From assembly GCA_937888735.1 (NCBI GenBank), contig CALASN010000122.1:1-10031 (forward strand): 10,031 nucleotides of DNA, read 5' to 3'. Position numbers and translations under genes: made by a program. Positions 1 through 6,332 of the stretch are shown here, piece by piece. How positions within the stretch are numbered: the stretch's first letter is position 1; each line of letters starts with the position of its first letter. Source of the stretch: UBA5499 sp002426275. Lineage in GTDB: Bacteria > Bacillota > DTU084. The notes beneath the pieces were generated by a model that did not search any database, had not been told where the DNA came from, and saw only the letters and a list, made by a program, of their open reading frames with translations.

Positions 1-572
1 ATAAAAACCATTAAGATAATAAACGGAATACTGCGCACCACTACCTTCAAACCTTTAAGATCCACATCCACAGTCTGCTTGAGAAACTCTAGATAAAGGG
101 ACTGCGCCTGCGTGAGCGCCTTGGCCTGGCCTACGGACGCTCCTTCAGGCCTGGGCAAGGAATCTTCCCTTCCCAACAATGCCTCGATTTCTTCCTCCGT
201 GGCATCTGGCAGCTTAAAGCCGTCGGCTGAGAAAAATTTGATGCCATTATCTTCAATCGGGTTGTGCGAGGCTGAGATCATCACCCCGGCATCCGCTTCC
301 AAGCGTCTTGTCAGGTAGGCCACAGCCGGAGTGGGAATTACGTTCGCCCACAGCACGTCGCAGCCTACGGAACAAAATCCCGCCACCATCGCGCCGGCCA
401 ACATGGTGCCCGAAATCCTTGTATCTTGCGCCAGGAGAATCTTGCAACGGCCGTGCTGCTTGTTTTTGGTCAACACGTAGGCGCCGCAGCGAGCCAGCTT
501 ATAAGCCAGTTCCGGCGTTAACTGCCTATTGGCAACTCCTCTTACTCCATCTGTACCGAAAATCTTCCCCAT
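1..572 (-). CDS. glmM: Phosphoglucosamine mutase GlmM, N-terminal part (runs off the window, 3' end aberrant)
   Basis: GlmM converts glucosamine-6-phosphate to glucosamine-1-phosphate in the cytoplasm, on the way to UDP-GlcNAc and peptidoglycan. The ATG at 572 starts MGKIFGTDGVRGVANRQLTP, the family N-terminus. The catalytic phosphoserine motif ISASHNP lies at residues 99-105 (Ser102), followed by DNGIKFF (108-114) and GFKLPD (118-123). The reading matches the family up to LKGLKVVV (residues 172-179). The expected DCANGA is then replaced by RSIPFI and more hydrophobic residues, coded by AT-rich DNA (positions 1-35). This may be an insertion, rearrangement or assembly join. The gene starts 28 nt after cdaR, with a GGGG-type ribosome site at 583-586, and is the last member of the conserved cdaA-cdaR-glmM cluster. 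Identity is secure for residues 1-179; the last 11 codons are not credible GlmM. Confidence 0.93.
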   Translation of the reverse strand, partial: MGKIFGTDGVRGVANRQLTPELAYKLARCGAYVLTKNKQHGRCKILLAQDTRISGTMLAGAMVAGFCSVGCDVLWANVIPTPAVAYLTRRLEADAGVMISASHNPIEDNGIKFFSADGFKLPDATEEEIEALLGREDSLPRPEGASVGQAKALTQAQSLYLEFLKQTVDVDLKGLKVVVRSIPFIILMVF

Positions 573-599
573 TGATTAAAATCCCCACTTTCTCTCATT

Positions 600-1439
600 T
601 CAATCCACAGCAAACGTCACGCTCTCCGGTTCCACAGCATAGACCCCGGGCGGCGCCACAATGGCCACCTCCCCCTGTCTTTCCTCAGGCAGGGGCTCTG
701 TGAGCACCTCTTGAATTTTATTCAGCGCGTCCGCCCGTCCCCACAGACGGACTTGGGCGGGAGTGAATGTCACTCCCGTCGTCTTGGCCACAGGCACAGT
801 TTTGCTCACTACAGGCTCCGCTAACTCCACTCGATAACGAACGGAGGACGGATAAATTTTCACGGGAACCGCGCTGCCTTGCGCGTCCACAGCCATAACT
901 GCGGCGGTGCCGCTTTCAGCCTCGGCTCTGGCAATGACGAGGCTGACGCTTCTCACGTCGTCTGCGCCGCCGCTGACCGTCACTGTCTTTGGCGACACCT
1001 CTGTCTGGGAAGCGAAGCGATTCGGCACTTCCAGCTTCACAGCGACTCTTCTTTTGGCCAACTGGGAGAGCCTTACCTGAATCTGGCTGGGGTTCAAAGA
1101 TTCCACCCGCAGGCCGGAAGGAATTTTGCTTCTCACCTTCACCAAGTGATAGCCGGCGTCAAGACCTGTTAGGTCTACGTACAAGAGTTCGTCCGTCTTA
1201 AGTTTGTTGAGCCCGCTTTCGCCGCCCACGATTCTGGCCGTCACATAGGGCAGCTGTGAAATCCTCAGATCTCTTCCTGCGTTTTGGGTTACGGGAATGG
1301 TTTTAACGATGACGGTTTTCCGCTCCAGGACCGGCTCCGAACTGGCGTAAAGCCAAAGAGCCACTGCGGCCGCCAGAGCCAGGAGGCGCAGCGAAAGATC
1401 CTTGCGCCAATGCTGCCAAAAACTTTGCCAAAAATTCAT
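600..1439 (-). CDS. cdaR: YbbR-domain protein CdaR, membrane-anchored regulator of CdaA
   Basis: CdaR is a membrane-bound extracytoplasmic protein that contacts the diadenylate cyclase CdaA and modulates c-di-AMP synthesis. About 279 aa: a short basic N-terminus, one membrane segment (LSLRLLALAAAVALWLYA, about residues 16-33), then beta-rich YbbR repeats outside the cell. Numbering from the ATG at 1445, I see three repeat units at about 43-129, 131-208 and 212-280. Bacillus subtilis CdaR is longer and has four. I chose the ATG at 1439 because it overlaps the cdaA stop as ATGA and has GAGGG 6 nt upstream. The ATG at 1445, two codons earlier, touches that site directly and is less likely. Family assignment rests on gene position, anchor and repeats; individual YbbR repeats are weakly conserved. 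Confidence 0.9.
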   Translation of the reverse strand: MNFWQSFWQHWRKDLSLRLLALAAAVALWLYASSEPVLERKTVIVKTIPVTQNAGRDLRISQLPYVTARIVGGESGLNKLKTDELLYVDLTGLDAGYHLVKVRSKIPSGLRVESLNPSQIQVRLSQLAKRRVAVKLEVPNRFASQTEVSPKTVTVSGGADDVRSVSLVIARAEAESGTAAVMAVDAQGSAVPVKIYPSSVRYRVELAEPVVSKTVPVAKTTGVTFTPAQVRLWGRADALNKIQEVLTEPLPEERQGEVAIVAPPGVYAVEPESVTFAVD

Positions 1440-2233
1440 GCCCATCCCTCGTTCTTCCTTGCGAACGGATGCCGCGCCGGGCTTAAAAATCCTTCCAGCT
1501 TGGCTTTGAGCGCAAGCTCATCCAGCGATCGCTCCAGTCTGCCGCCGACTGCTAAAGAGATAACGCCGGTCTCTTCGGAAATCACCACTGCCACCGCGTC
1601 CGTTACCTCGCTGATGCCCACCGCGGCTCTGTGCCTGGTCCCTAAGCTGGACGCCAAATGCTGCTGGGTCAGGGGAAGCACGCAACCTGCGGCAAGCACC
1701 TTTCCCTGGCCGATGATCACAGCTCCGTCATGCAGGGGAGCCGGAGGAAGAAAAATATTCTGCAAAAGTTCGCGGGAAGGTTGGGCATCCAAGCGGATGC
1801 CTGTCTCTATGTATTCGCCCAAGCGCAGGTCCCGTTGAAAAACCAAGAGCGCACCCACCTGCTGTCTGGACATGTTGATCGCCGCCCGCACCACCTCTCT
1901 GATTAAGCGGCCTTGAACCTCTTTTTCCGAAATTTTGGCAGAGCGCAGAAGCTCTCCTTTGCCGATCTGTTCCAACGCCCGCCGCAATTCGGGATAGAAA
2001 ACTATGGGCAGCGAAACCAAAAGCACGGTCAGGCTCTGCTCGAACAGCCAGGCGATGGTGCGCAACCCCAAAGTCTGGCTGACCGCGCCGACGGCCAGGA
2101 TTACAGCCAGGCCGCGGATTAATACCACAGCGCGGGTATCTCTCATAATGGCGAATATTTTGTAGAGAAAGGCGGCCACCAGCAGGATATCAATGATGTC
2201 CAGCAGATCGATTCCCTTTGGCAAGCCCGTCAC
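1436..2233 (-). CDS. cdaA: Diadenylate cyclase CdaA (DAC domain)
   Basis: CdaA condenses two ATP into cyclic di-AMP at the membrane, a second messenger for potassium/osmolyte balance and wall integrity. The protein has 265 aa, close to the roughly 270 aa usual for CdaA. Three membrane segments lie at about residues 12-30, 35-52 and 61-80, then a linker helix and the cytosolic DAC domain. The catalytic signatures are complete: DGAVI at 169-173 (LHDGAVI) and GTRHRAA at 198-204. The start is a GTG that overlaps the stop of the upstream FAH-family gene as GTGA. The SD-like GGAGG lies only 3 nt before it, so an in-frame TTG at 2224 (12 nt from GGAGG) is possible; both leave the membrane segments intact. 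It is followed by cdaR with an ATGA overlap, suggesting coupled translation. Confidence 0.95.
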   Translation of the reverse strand: MTGLPKGIDLLDIIDILLVAAFLYKIFAIMRDTRAVVLIRGLAVILAVGAVSQTLGLRTIAWLFEQSLTVLLVSLPIVFYPELRRALEQIGKGELLRSAKISEKEVQGRLIREVVRAAINMSRQQVGALLVFQRDLRLGEYIETGIRLDAQPSRELLQNIFLPPAPLHDGAVIIGQGKVLAAGCVLPLTQQHLASSLGTRHRAAVGISEVTDAVAVVISEETGVISLAVGGRLERSLDELALKAKLEGFLSPARHPFARKNEGWA

Positions 2234-3024
2234 TTCCCTCCGCTGACCCGGTTTTCCAGGCAGCCGATGCCTCCGATCATCACCGTCACCTCATCGCCGG
2301 CTGTCAAAGTGCCGATGCCGGCCGGCGTGCCCGTGGCGATCACATCGCCTGGCTGCAAGGTCATCACCTGGCTGATGGCGCTGACCAGCTCCGGCACCGT
2401 GAAAATCATCTCCGAAGTGCGGGAAGCCTGCCTGCGGGCGCCGTTGACAAATAATTCAATGGGCAGATCCCCGGGATCCAGATCCTGCTGGATCCAAGGT
2501 CCAAGGGGCGCGAAGGTATCAAAGGATTTGGCCCTGGTCCACTGGCCGTCCTGTCTCTGCAGATCCCGCGCAGTCACGTCATTGAAGCAGCTGTACCCCA
2601 GAATCACGGCGTCCGCCTCAGCGGGAGCTACACAGCGGCACTTGCGGCCGATGATCACCGCCAATTCGGCTTCGTAATCCACCTGCGCCGAAAGGGGCGG
2701 AATAATGATTTCTTCTTCGTGAGCGATGACTGCCGTGGGCGGCTTCAGGAACAAAACCGGACTTGAAGGAAGATCCTCGTGCATTTCTCTGGCGTGATCC
2801 CGGTAATTCAATCCCACGGCGACGATCTTCTCCGGACTTGAGGGAGCGGCCAGTTTCACCTGGCCAATTAAAAAGCTGGCTCCTGTGTAGGCAGGATCGC
2901 TTTGAAAATAGTCCGTTGTCTCCCAAATCCGCCCTTCATTGTCAAGCTGCCCCCATTTGAGCTTTTCCTCAACATAAAAGCGCAGCAAGCGGCCGCGGCT
3001 GATCTTTTCTCCTTGGTTTGGCAC
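2230..3024 (-). CDS. Fumarylacetoacetate hydrolase (FAH) family protein
   Basis: Member of the FAH superfamily (COG0179-like), Mg-dependent enzymes that hydrolyse, decarboxylate or hydrate beta-diketo or oxo acids; related members are acylpyruvases, oxaloacetate decarboxylases and oxohepta-ene-dioate isomerases. The 264-aa protein has a short N-terminal domain, then GLNYRDHA at 71-78, FLKP at 92-95, the metal-binding motif DYEAELAVIIG at 116-126 (Glu118, Glu120), NDVTARD at 148-154 (Asp149), KSFDTFAPLGP at 166-176 and GTPAGIG at 232-238. The active-site set looks complete, but the substrate cannot be read from it. The GTG start has AGAAGGGG 5 nt upstream. It begins 17 nt after the secreted-protein gene and ends inside the cdaA GTG (GTGA), an unusual physical link between this enzyme and c-di-AMP synthesis. 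Confidence 0.9.
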   Translation of the reverse strand: MPNQGEKISRGRLLRFYVEEKLKWGQLDNEGRIWETTDYFQSDPAYTGASFLIGQVKLAAPSSPEKIVAVGLNYRDHAREMHEDLPSSPVLFLKPPTAVIAHEEEIIIPPLSAQVDYEAELAVIIGRKCRCVAPAEADAVILGYSCFNDVTARDLQRQDGQWTRAKSFDTFAPLGPWIQQDLDPGDLPIELFVNGARRQASRTSEMIFTVPELVSAISQVMTLQPGDVIATGTPAGIGTLTAGDEVTVMIGGIGCLENRVSGGK

Positions 3025-3041
3025 ACAAACCCCTTCTCTTC

Positions 3042-4310
3042 TTAAAAATCTCGCTTCTTAACCTGTCGCTTTACGAGCGCCCAGGCGCCCCAAAGCAGCG
3101 GCAACAGCGCCAGCACATAAATCGGCCACGGATTAACCTTGGAGATGGACTCAAGCGTACGGGTGCTGCCCGGTACAATTTTCCCCGTTTCGTCTCTCAA
3201 GCGCAACAGATAGGCGCCCTGTTTTTTCACCGGCACTTTGTAGGCGGAGAACATCGCCTCTTCGTCATCCTTGGCGCTGACGATATTGTAGCCTAAAGAA
3301 GCTCCTGGCACCTGCTCCACGTTAAACCGCCCTAATGGAATTGTCTGAAGCAGCTTGCCATTATAGAGGACTTCCATCTTGTATTCAGCCGGCACAGCTC
3401 CCATGGGCCTCCATTTATAAACATATTGGCTGCCGCTGCCGCTGCTCGGCTGTTCCAGCTTGCTGAGCTTCACAAACCTGTATTCGTTGAATTGGGATTG
3501 GTGGAAAGCGCTGAAGTAGATGGTTTCCTTCCCTTGGGAATAAAGGCTCTCCCCGGGATCTGTACTATCGCGCTGCATTGTCCATTTGCTTTCCGGACGA
3601 GCCACGTAGCCTATGCCGCTGCGCCGCGGCCCCCAAGCCTCCACTTTTTTTTCGGTCCCAGGGACGGCTCGGCCTTTGCCGTCAACCAAACGCGCCGTAT
3701 AATTCCCCAAGGGCAGCTTAACGATGAATCCGTCTTGGGCCTCGGTCACATAATAATTGGGCCCTTGCGGCTGAGTGGGCTGGGCGGGAGCTTTCCCTTT
3801 GGGATTTTTCATGTACTCTTTCAGCGCGTTCTCATAGGCTGCTTGTTTCTGAGAATATTCCATGTACTCGTTCCAATATTTCTCCGTCCGCTCTTGGTAA
3901 CGCTTGTAAGCCGCATCCGCAGCCTTTCCCGTGAGCAGCTTTCCCTGCTGGTACATTCCCTGGGTATATTCAAAACAAAAGCGGACTTTGGAGATAGTTC
4001 GATAGATCTTGCCGTCTTTGCGCACTTCCAGCTTGCCTGGCAGGCTCTTGTTGAGTTTTTCCAGATCCGCCATGTATTCCCGGGTGATGTCCCACCAATA
4101 TACCTCGGTCTGTACAACTTGAATCACATTGGTGGCGTTCGCTAAAAGATAAACGTCCCCGATTGCCCGGGGAGCCATGGTCGAGGTATAGGAACTGCCG
4201 TCGAACAGCGCTAAATTCCACACCGGCTGCTTCACCCGCTGGGGGGGAGCTGCCAGAGCCAAACCGCTTACGGCAAGTACGAGTCCCAGAAAAAATTTCA
4301 GACCTTTCAT
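3042..4310 (-). CDS. Secreted, C-terminally membrane-anchored protein of unknown function with duplicated domain; exporter partner
   Basis: I do not recognise this 422-aa protein as a named family. A signal peptide spans residues 1-20 (basic start, hydrophobic core, ALA cleavage region before APPQ). The body is rich in Tyr, Lys and Gln, and a single membrane segment lies at about 395-413 (WPIYVLALLPLLWGAWAL) with the basic tail KRQVKKRDF. That predicts a large extracytoplasmic domain with a cytoplasmic C-terminus. Two motif pairs recur without gaps: residues 93-111 with 311-329 (K-x-E-V-x3-G-K-x3-T-I-x3-R-F) and 202-219 with 365-382 (G-x-Y-x2-R-L-x-D-x2-G-x2-V-P-G). The body is therefore a tandem duplication, with a helical, probably coiled-coil insert at about 118-185 in the first copy. 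Its ATG overlaps the permease stop (ATGA), with GGGGGG 7 nt upstream, so it is probably an accessory subunit or substrate receptor of that ABC system (inference). Confidence 0.85.
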   Translation of the reverse strand: MKGLKFFLGLVLAVSGLALAAPPQRVKQPVWNLALFDGSSYTSTMAPRAIGDVYLLANATNVIQVVQTEVYWWDITREYMADLEKLNKSLPGKLEVRKDGKIYRTISKVRFCFEYTQGMYQQGKLLTGKAADAAYKRYQERTEKYWNEYMEYSQKQAAYENALKEYMKNPKGKAPAQPTQPQGPNYYVTEAQDGFIVKLPLGNYTARLVDGKGRAVPGTEKKVEAWGPRRSGIGYVARPESKWTMQRDSTDPGESLYSQGKETIYFSAFHQSQFNEYRFVKLSKLEQPSSGSGSQYVYKWRPMGAVPAEYKMEVLYNGKLLQTIPLGRFNVEQVPGASLGYNIVSAKDDEEAMFSAYKVPVKKQGAYLLRLRDETGKIVPGSTRTLESISKVNPWPIYVLALLPLLWGAWALVKRQVKKRDF

Positions 4311-5134
4311 CTTCTAACCCCCCTGCGCTGGAAAAAGTAAACGCTCAAAAACAAAAGCACCAAAGCATAGGCCGAAGACTGCAGCAGGCTCAGAAAATAC
4401 CGGGCGCCGCTGGCCAAATCAACCGCGTCCAGCCCCCGTTCCAAATAAGAAAACGGCGAAAGCCAGGCCACTATCTTCCCTAAAAACGTCAGCACTTTGA
4501 CCCCCAAGGCCGCGCCTGAGGCCAGATTGGTAAAGTCCATGTTGCTGATGCTATTTTGGGTGATTTGCACGCCCAAAAAAACCACCATCAAAACCAGGAA
4601 CAACGCCACAGCGTTGACTGTACGCTTTGTAATGCTGGAGATGAAGATGCCGAACGCGATGACTCCCGAGGCGAGAAAAATCGACAGCAAAGTAGCCTGC
4701 CAAAATTGAACCGTGATGGCGAAATGCGTAATCAGCGAAGAAAGCAGAAAAAAGCAAACGGTCAACGCCAACAGGACCAAGAAAATCCACAGCTGCTCGA
4801 AAAAACGGCCGAATATGTAGGAAAACGAGTCAACAGGACCGTAAAAAAGCGTTTCCATCGTTCCTCGATCCCGATCCCGCACAATGGACAGCGCTCCGGC
4901 TAAGGCTAAGTAAAAGCACAGGATCTCCACCACGATGAAGAAAGGATATGTCATGGGTCTGGGAATGGCAAGCAAGCCTTCCTGCCCCAACTGTCCCACG
5001 TTTACTGCAATCGTCAGCGCGCCAATCAGAAGCGCCAGCGCCAGAACAAAAGGGAGCACCGCGCCCCTTAATCCAGAACGCAGGCCGCGCCGAGAAATCA
5101 GTTCAATCACGTGCCGGCGGGTATGTGCTTTCAT
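4307..5134 (-). CDS. ABC-2 type exporter permease, six membrane segments
   Basis: Transmembrane subunit of an ABC-2 family exporter. The 275-aa protein has six hydrophobic segments at about residues 26-44, 64-84, 113-133, 147-166, 173-190 and 248-268. The stretch IVRDRDRGTMETLFYGPVDS (84-103) is the typical ABC-2 cytoplasmic coupling region after the second helix. There is no nucleotide-binding domain; that is supplied by the upstream gene, whose stop overlaps this ATG as ATGA. A near-perfect Shine-Dalgarno AGGAGG sits 7 nt before the start. The export substrate is unknown. Permeases of this type serve lipids, polysaccharides, peptides, antibiotics or gliding machinery, and nothing here decides between them. 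The stop overlaps the start of the secreted protein downstream. Confidence 0.92.
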   Translation of the reverse strand: MKAHTRRHVIELISRRGLRSGLRGAVLPFVLALALLIGALTIAVNVGQLGQEGLLAIPRPMTYPFFIVVEILCFYLALAGALSIVRDRDRGTMETLFYGPVDSFSYIFGRFFEQLWIFLVLLALTVCFFLLSSLITHFAITVQFWQATLLSIFLASGVIAFGIFISSITKRTVNAVALFLVLMVVFLGVQITQNSISNMDFTNLASGAALGVKVLTFLGKIVAWLSPFSYLERGLDAVDLASGARYFLSLLQSSAYALVLLFLSVYFFQRRGVRR

Positions 5135-6075
5135 TTGTCTGCCTCCTCTGTAAGCAAGGAAAGATTATTTTCCGTGATGGTAACGAAAGCGTCTTCCAAA
5201 GAGAGCTCCTTGGCTTGCATGCTCAAGATGACGCCTCCGGCGGCGGCAATCGCTTTGGAAATCTGCGGCCTGCGGTCTTGTTCAGTATCTACCGTAATCA
5301 ATAGTTTATTCTCCGCGGCCTGCAGCGTTTTGATGAACGGCAGCTGCCTGACAGCGTCTTCGATCTCCTCTTCCGCGCTCTCAAGTTCCACGGTGAGCTC
5401 CAGCTCTTTTTGCACTTTGGCCTTCAAACTGTCCATTTCGTCTTCCGCCAAAAGCACCCCGCGGTTGATGATCCCCACTCGATTGCAGGTTTTCTCGATT
5501 TCAGAGAGAATGTGCGAGGAAATGAAAAACGTGCGCCCCCGAGCCTGCTGTTGGATGATCAAATCCCGCACCTCTTTGATGCCGCGCGGATCCAAGGCGG
5601 AGACCGGTTCGTCCAAAATCAAAAGTTCTGGATCGTGCAGAAAAGCTCTGACCACGGACAACTTCTGCCTCATGCCTCTGGAATAGCCTCTTACTAAATC
5701 GTCTTTCCTGGACAATAATTGCACCCGCTCCAAAAGTTCCGAGATCCGGGGGCCGGGATTTTCCACTTCATATAACTGGGCGAAAAAATTCAGGTATTCC
5801 CAAGCTGTCATCTCTTCATAGAGGTATTGGTGCTCGAGCACCACACCGATTTTCTTTTTGATTGCCAACGGATCCGCGCCCAGCTCCTTGCCGAAGAGGA
5901 AAACTTTTCCCTCTGTGGGCTTCTCCAGTCCCAAGAGCATCATGATGGTGGTGGTTTTTCCGGCCCCGTTCGGTCCCAGAAAACCGTAAATCTCGCCTTT
6001 ATGAACGTGGAGATTAAGGTTCGCTACAGCCTCCAGCTGCTCATATGTTTTTTTCAATCCTTCTGTTCTGAGCAA
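5131..6075 (-). CDS. ABC-2 type exporter ATP-binding protein
   Basis: Cytoplasmic ATPase that powers the neighbouring permease. 314 aa with all nucleotide-binding motifs: Walker A GPNGAGKTT at 34-42, Q-loop region around LEHQYLYEEMT (80-90), signature YSRGMRQKLS at 131-140, Walker B LLILDEP at 151-157 (Glu156), D-loop SALD at 159-162 and switch His188 in SSHIL. The YSRGMRQ form of the signature is common in ABC-2 exporters of the CcmA/NatA/drug-export group. A C-terminal regulatory-type domain of about 95 residues follows, as is usual there. The start is TTG at 6075: AAGGGGG lies 8 nt upstream, and the nearby ATG at 6079 is out of frame. It is the first gene of the leftward operon, about 35 nt downstream of the expected start of transcription. 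Confidence 0.95.
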   Translation of the reverse strand: MLRTEGLKKTYEQLEAVANLNLHVHKGEIYGFLGPNGAGKTTTIMMLLGLEKPTEGKVFLFGKELGADPLAIKKKIGVVLEHQYLYEEMTAWEYLNFFAQLYEVENPGPRISELLERVQLLSRKDDLVRGYSRGMRQKLSVVRAFLHDPELLILDEPVSALDPRGIKEVRDLIIQQQARGRTFFISSHILSEIEKTCNRVGIINRGVLLAEDEMDSLKAKVQKELELTVELESAEEEIEDAVRQLPFIKTLQAAENKLLITVDTEQDRRPQISKAIAAAGGVILSMQAKELSLEDAFVTITENNLSLLTEEADK

Positions 6076-6083
6076 ACATCTCG

Positions 6084-6090
6084 CCCCCTT
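6084..6090 (-). promoter_or_regulatory. Ribosome binding site deciding the TTG start of the ABC ATPase gene
   Basis: AAGGGGG on the minus strand lies 8 nt before the TTG at 6075, which opens the frame coding for the conserved ABC N-terminus. An ATG at 6079 is also nearby, but in another frame, so the unusual TTG start is preferred. Confidence 0.75.
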
Positions 6091-6116
6091 ATAGTGCGCT
6101 GCGGAATTCTCTCATA

Positions 6117-6145
6117 AGTATAGCAAACGCGGAACACTTTTTCAA
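6117..6145 (-). promoter_or_regulatory. Sigma-A promoter of the exporter-cdaA operon
   Basis: On the minus strand, TTGAAA (6145-6140) is followed by a 17-bp spacer and TATACT (6122-6117). A TG dinucleotide one base before the -10 makes it an extended -10 element. This is close to the vegetative consensus TTGACA-17-TATAAT. Transcription should start near 6110, leaving a leader of about 35 nt before the TTG start of the ATPase gene. No other comparable promoter is evident between the seven tightly packed genes, so it probably drives all of them, although internal promoters cannot be excluded by eye. Confidence 0.8.
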
Positions 6146-6213
6146 TAACGGCGCTCTCCCGCCGCGAATCTAACTTTTCCTATTTGGAAAATGAAAATGC
6201 AACTCAGACGTAT

Positions 6214-6220
6214 TTCGACA
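6214..6220 (-). promoter_or_regulatory. Putative Spo0A box 1
   Basis: TGTCGAA on the minus strand (TTCGACA on plus) equals the core 0A box bound by the sporulation regulator Spo0A. It lies in the divergent region, about 119 bp upstream of the HD-GYP start codon and about 70 bp behind the -35 of the exporter operon promoter. A second identical core lies 58 bp further right in the opposite orientation. The match is seen in the sequence; binding is inferred. Confidence 0.5.
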
Positions 6221-6259
6221 TCATAGCGGCGCATTTCTTTTGTTCCAAACAAATACCAC

Positions 6260-6288
6260 AAAGGGAAAAACGAAAAAATGTCGAATAA
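6260..6288 (+). promoter_or_regulatory. Candidate sigma-H type promoter for the HD-GYP gene
   Basis: AAAGGGAAA (6260-6268) and GTCGAATAA (6280-6288), 11 nt apart, fit the Bacillus sigma-H pattern RnAGGAwww-N11-12-RnnGAATww with one mismatch in the -35 element. Transcription would start near 6295, about 38 nt before the ATG. No convincing sigma-A promoter is visible for this gene. The -10 element shares bases with the second 0A box, so these two readings compete. The AT-rich surroundings make chance matches more likely. Confidence 0.35.
6279..6285 (+). promoter_or_regulatory. Putative Spo0A box 2
   Basis: A perfect TGTCGAA core on the plus strand, flanked by A/T-rich sequence as in known 0A boxes, 47 bp before the HD-GYP ATG. 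Together with box 1 it forms a widely spaced inverted pair (TTCGACA ... TGTCGAA). Depending on where transcription begins, Spo0A bound here could activate or block the gene. Confidence 0.5.
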
Positions 6289-6319
6289 ACTATTAGATCG
6301 CGTTCCGATTGCTTTCAGC

Positions 6320-6325
6320 GAGGAG
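6320..6325 (+). promoter_or_regulatory. Ribosome binding site deciding the ATG start of the HD-GYP gene
   Basis: GAGGAG lies 7 nt before the ATG at 6333. An in-frame TTG at 6309 lies upstream of this site and would make it part of the coding region, so the ATG is the better start. Confidence 0.85.
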
Positions 6326-6332
6326 TGTGGCT

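Noticed and set aside
1284..1838. Open frame of 184 codons on the plus strand
   Set aside because: Antisense to the ends of cdaA and cdaR, which have clear family motifs; low-complexity Ser/Arg composition is typical of a shadow frame.
2474..2495. Perfect 8-bp inverted repeat GGATCCAG/CTGGATCC with a 6-nt loop
   Set aside because: It lies in the middle of the FAH coding region, has no T-run on either strand, and is explained by repeated Asp-Leu and Asp-Pro codons; a terminator there would cut the operon.
3426..4145. Open frame of 239 codons on the plus strand
   Set aside because: It lies wholly antisense to the secreted-protein gene, has no ribosome site or recognisable motif, and the minus-strand frame has a signal peptide, anchor and tight operon junctions.
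6149..6164. Short CGGCG/CGCCG hairpin
   Set aside because: Only five pairs, no T-run, and it lies just upstream of the -35 element of the exporter promoter; nothing supports a function.
6309..6332. TTG start for the HD-GYP gene, eight codons upstream
   Set aside because: No Shine-Dalgarno lies before it, whereas GAGGAG stands 7 nt before the ATG at 6333.
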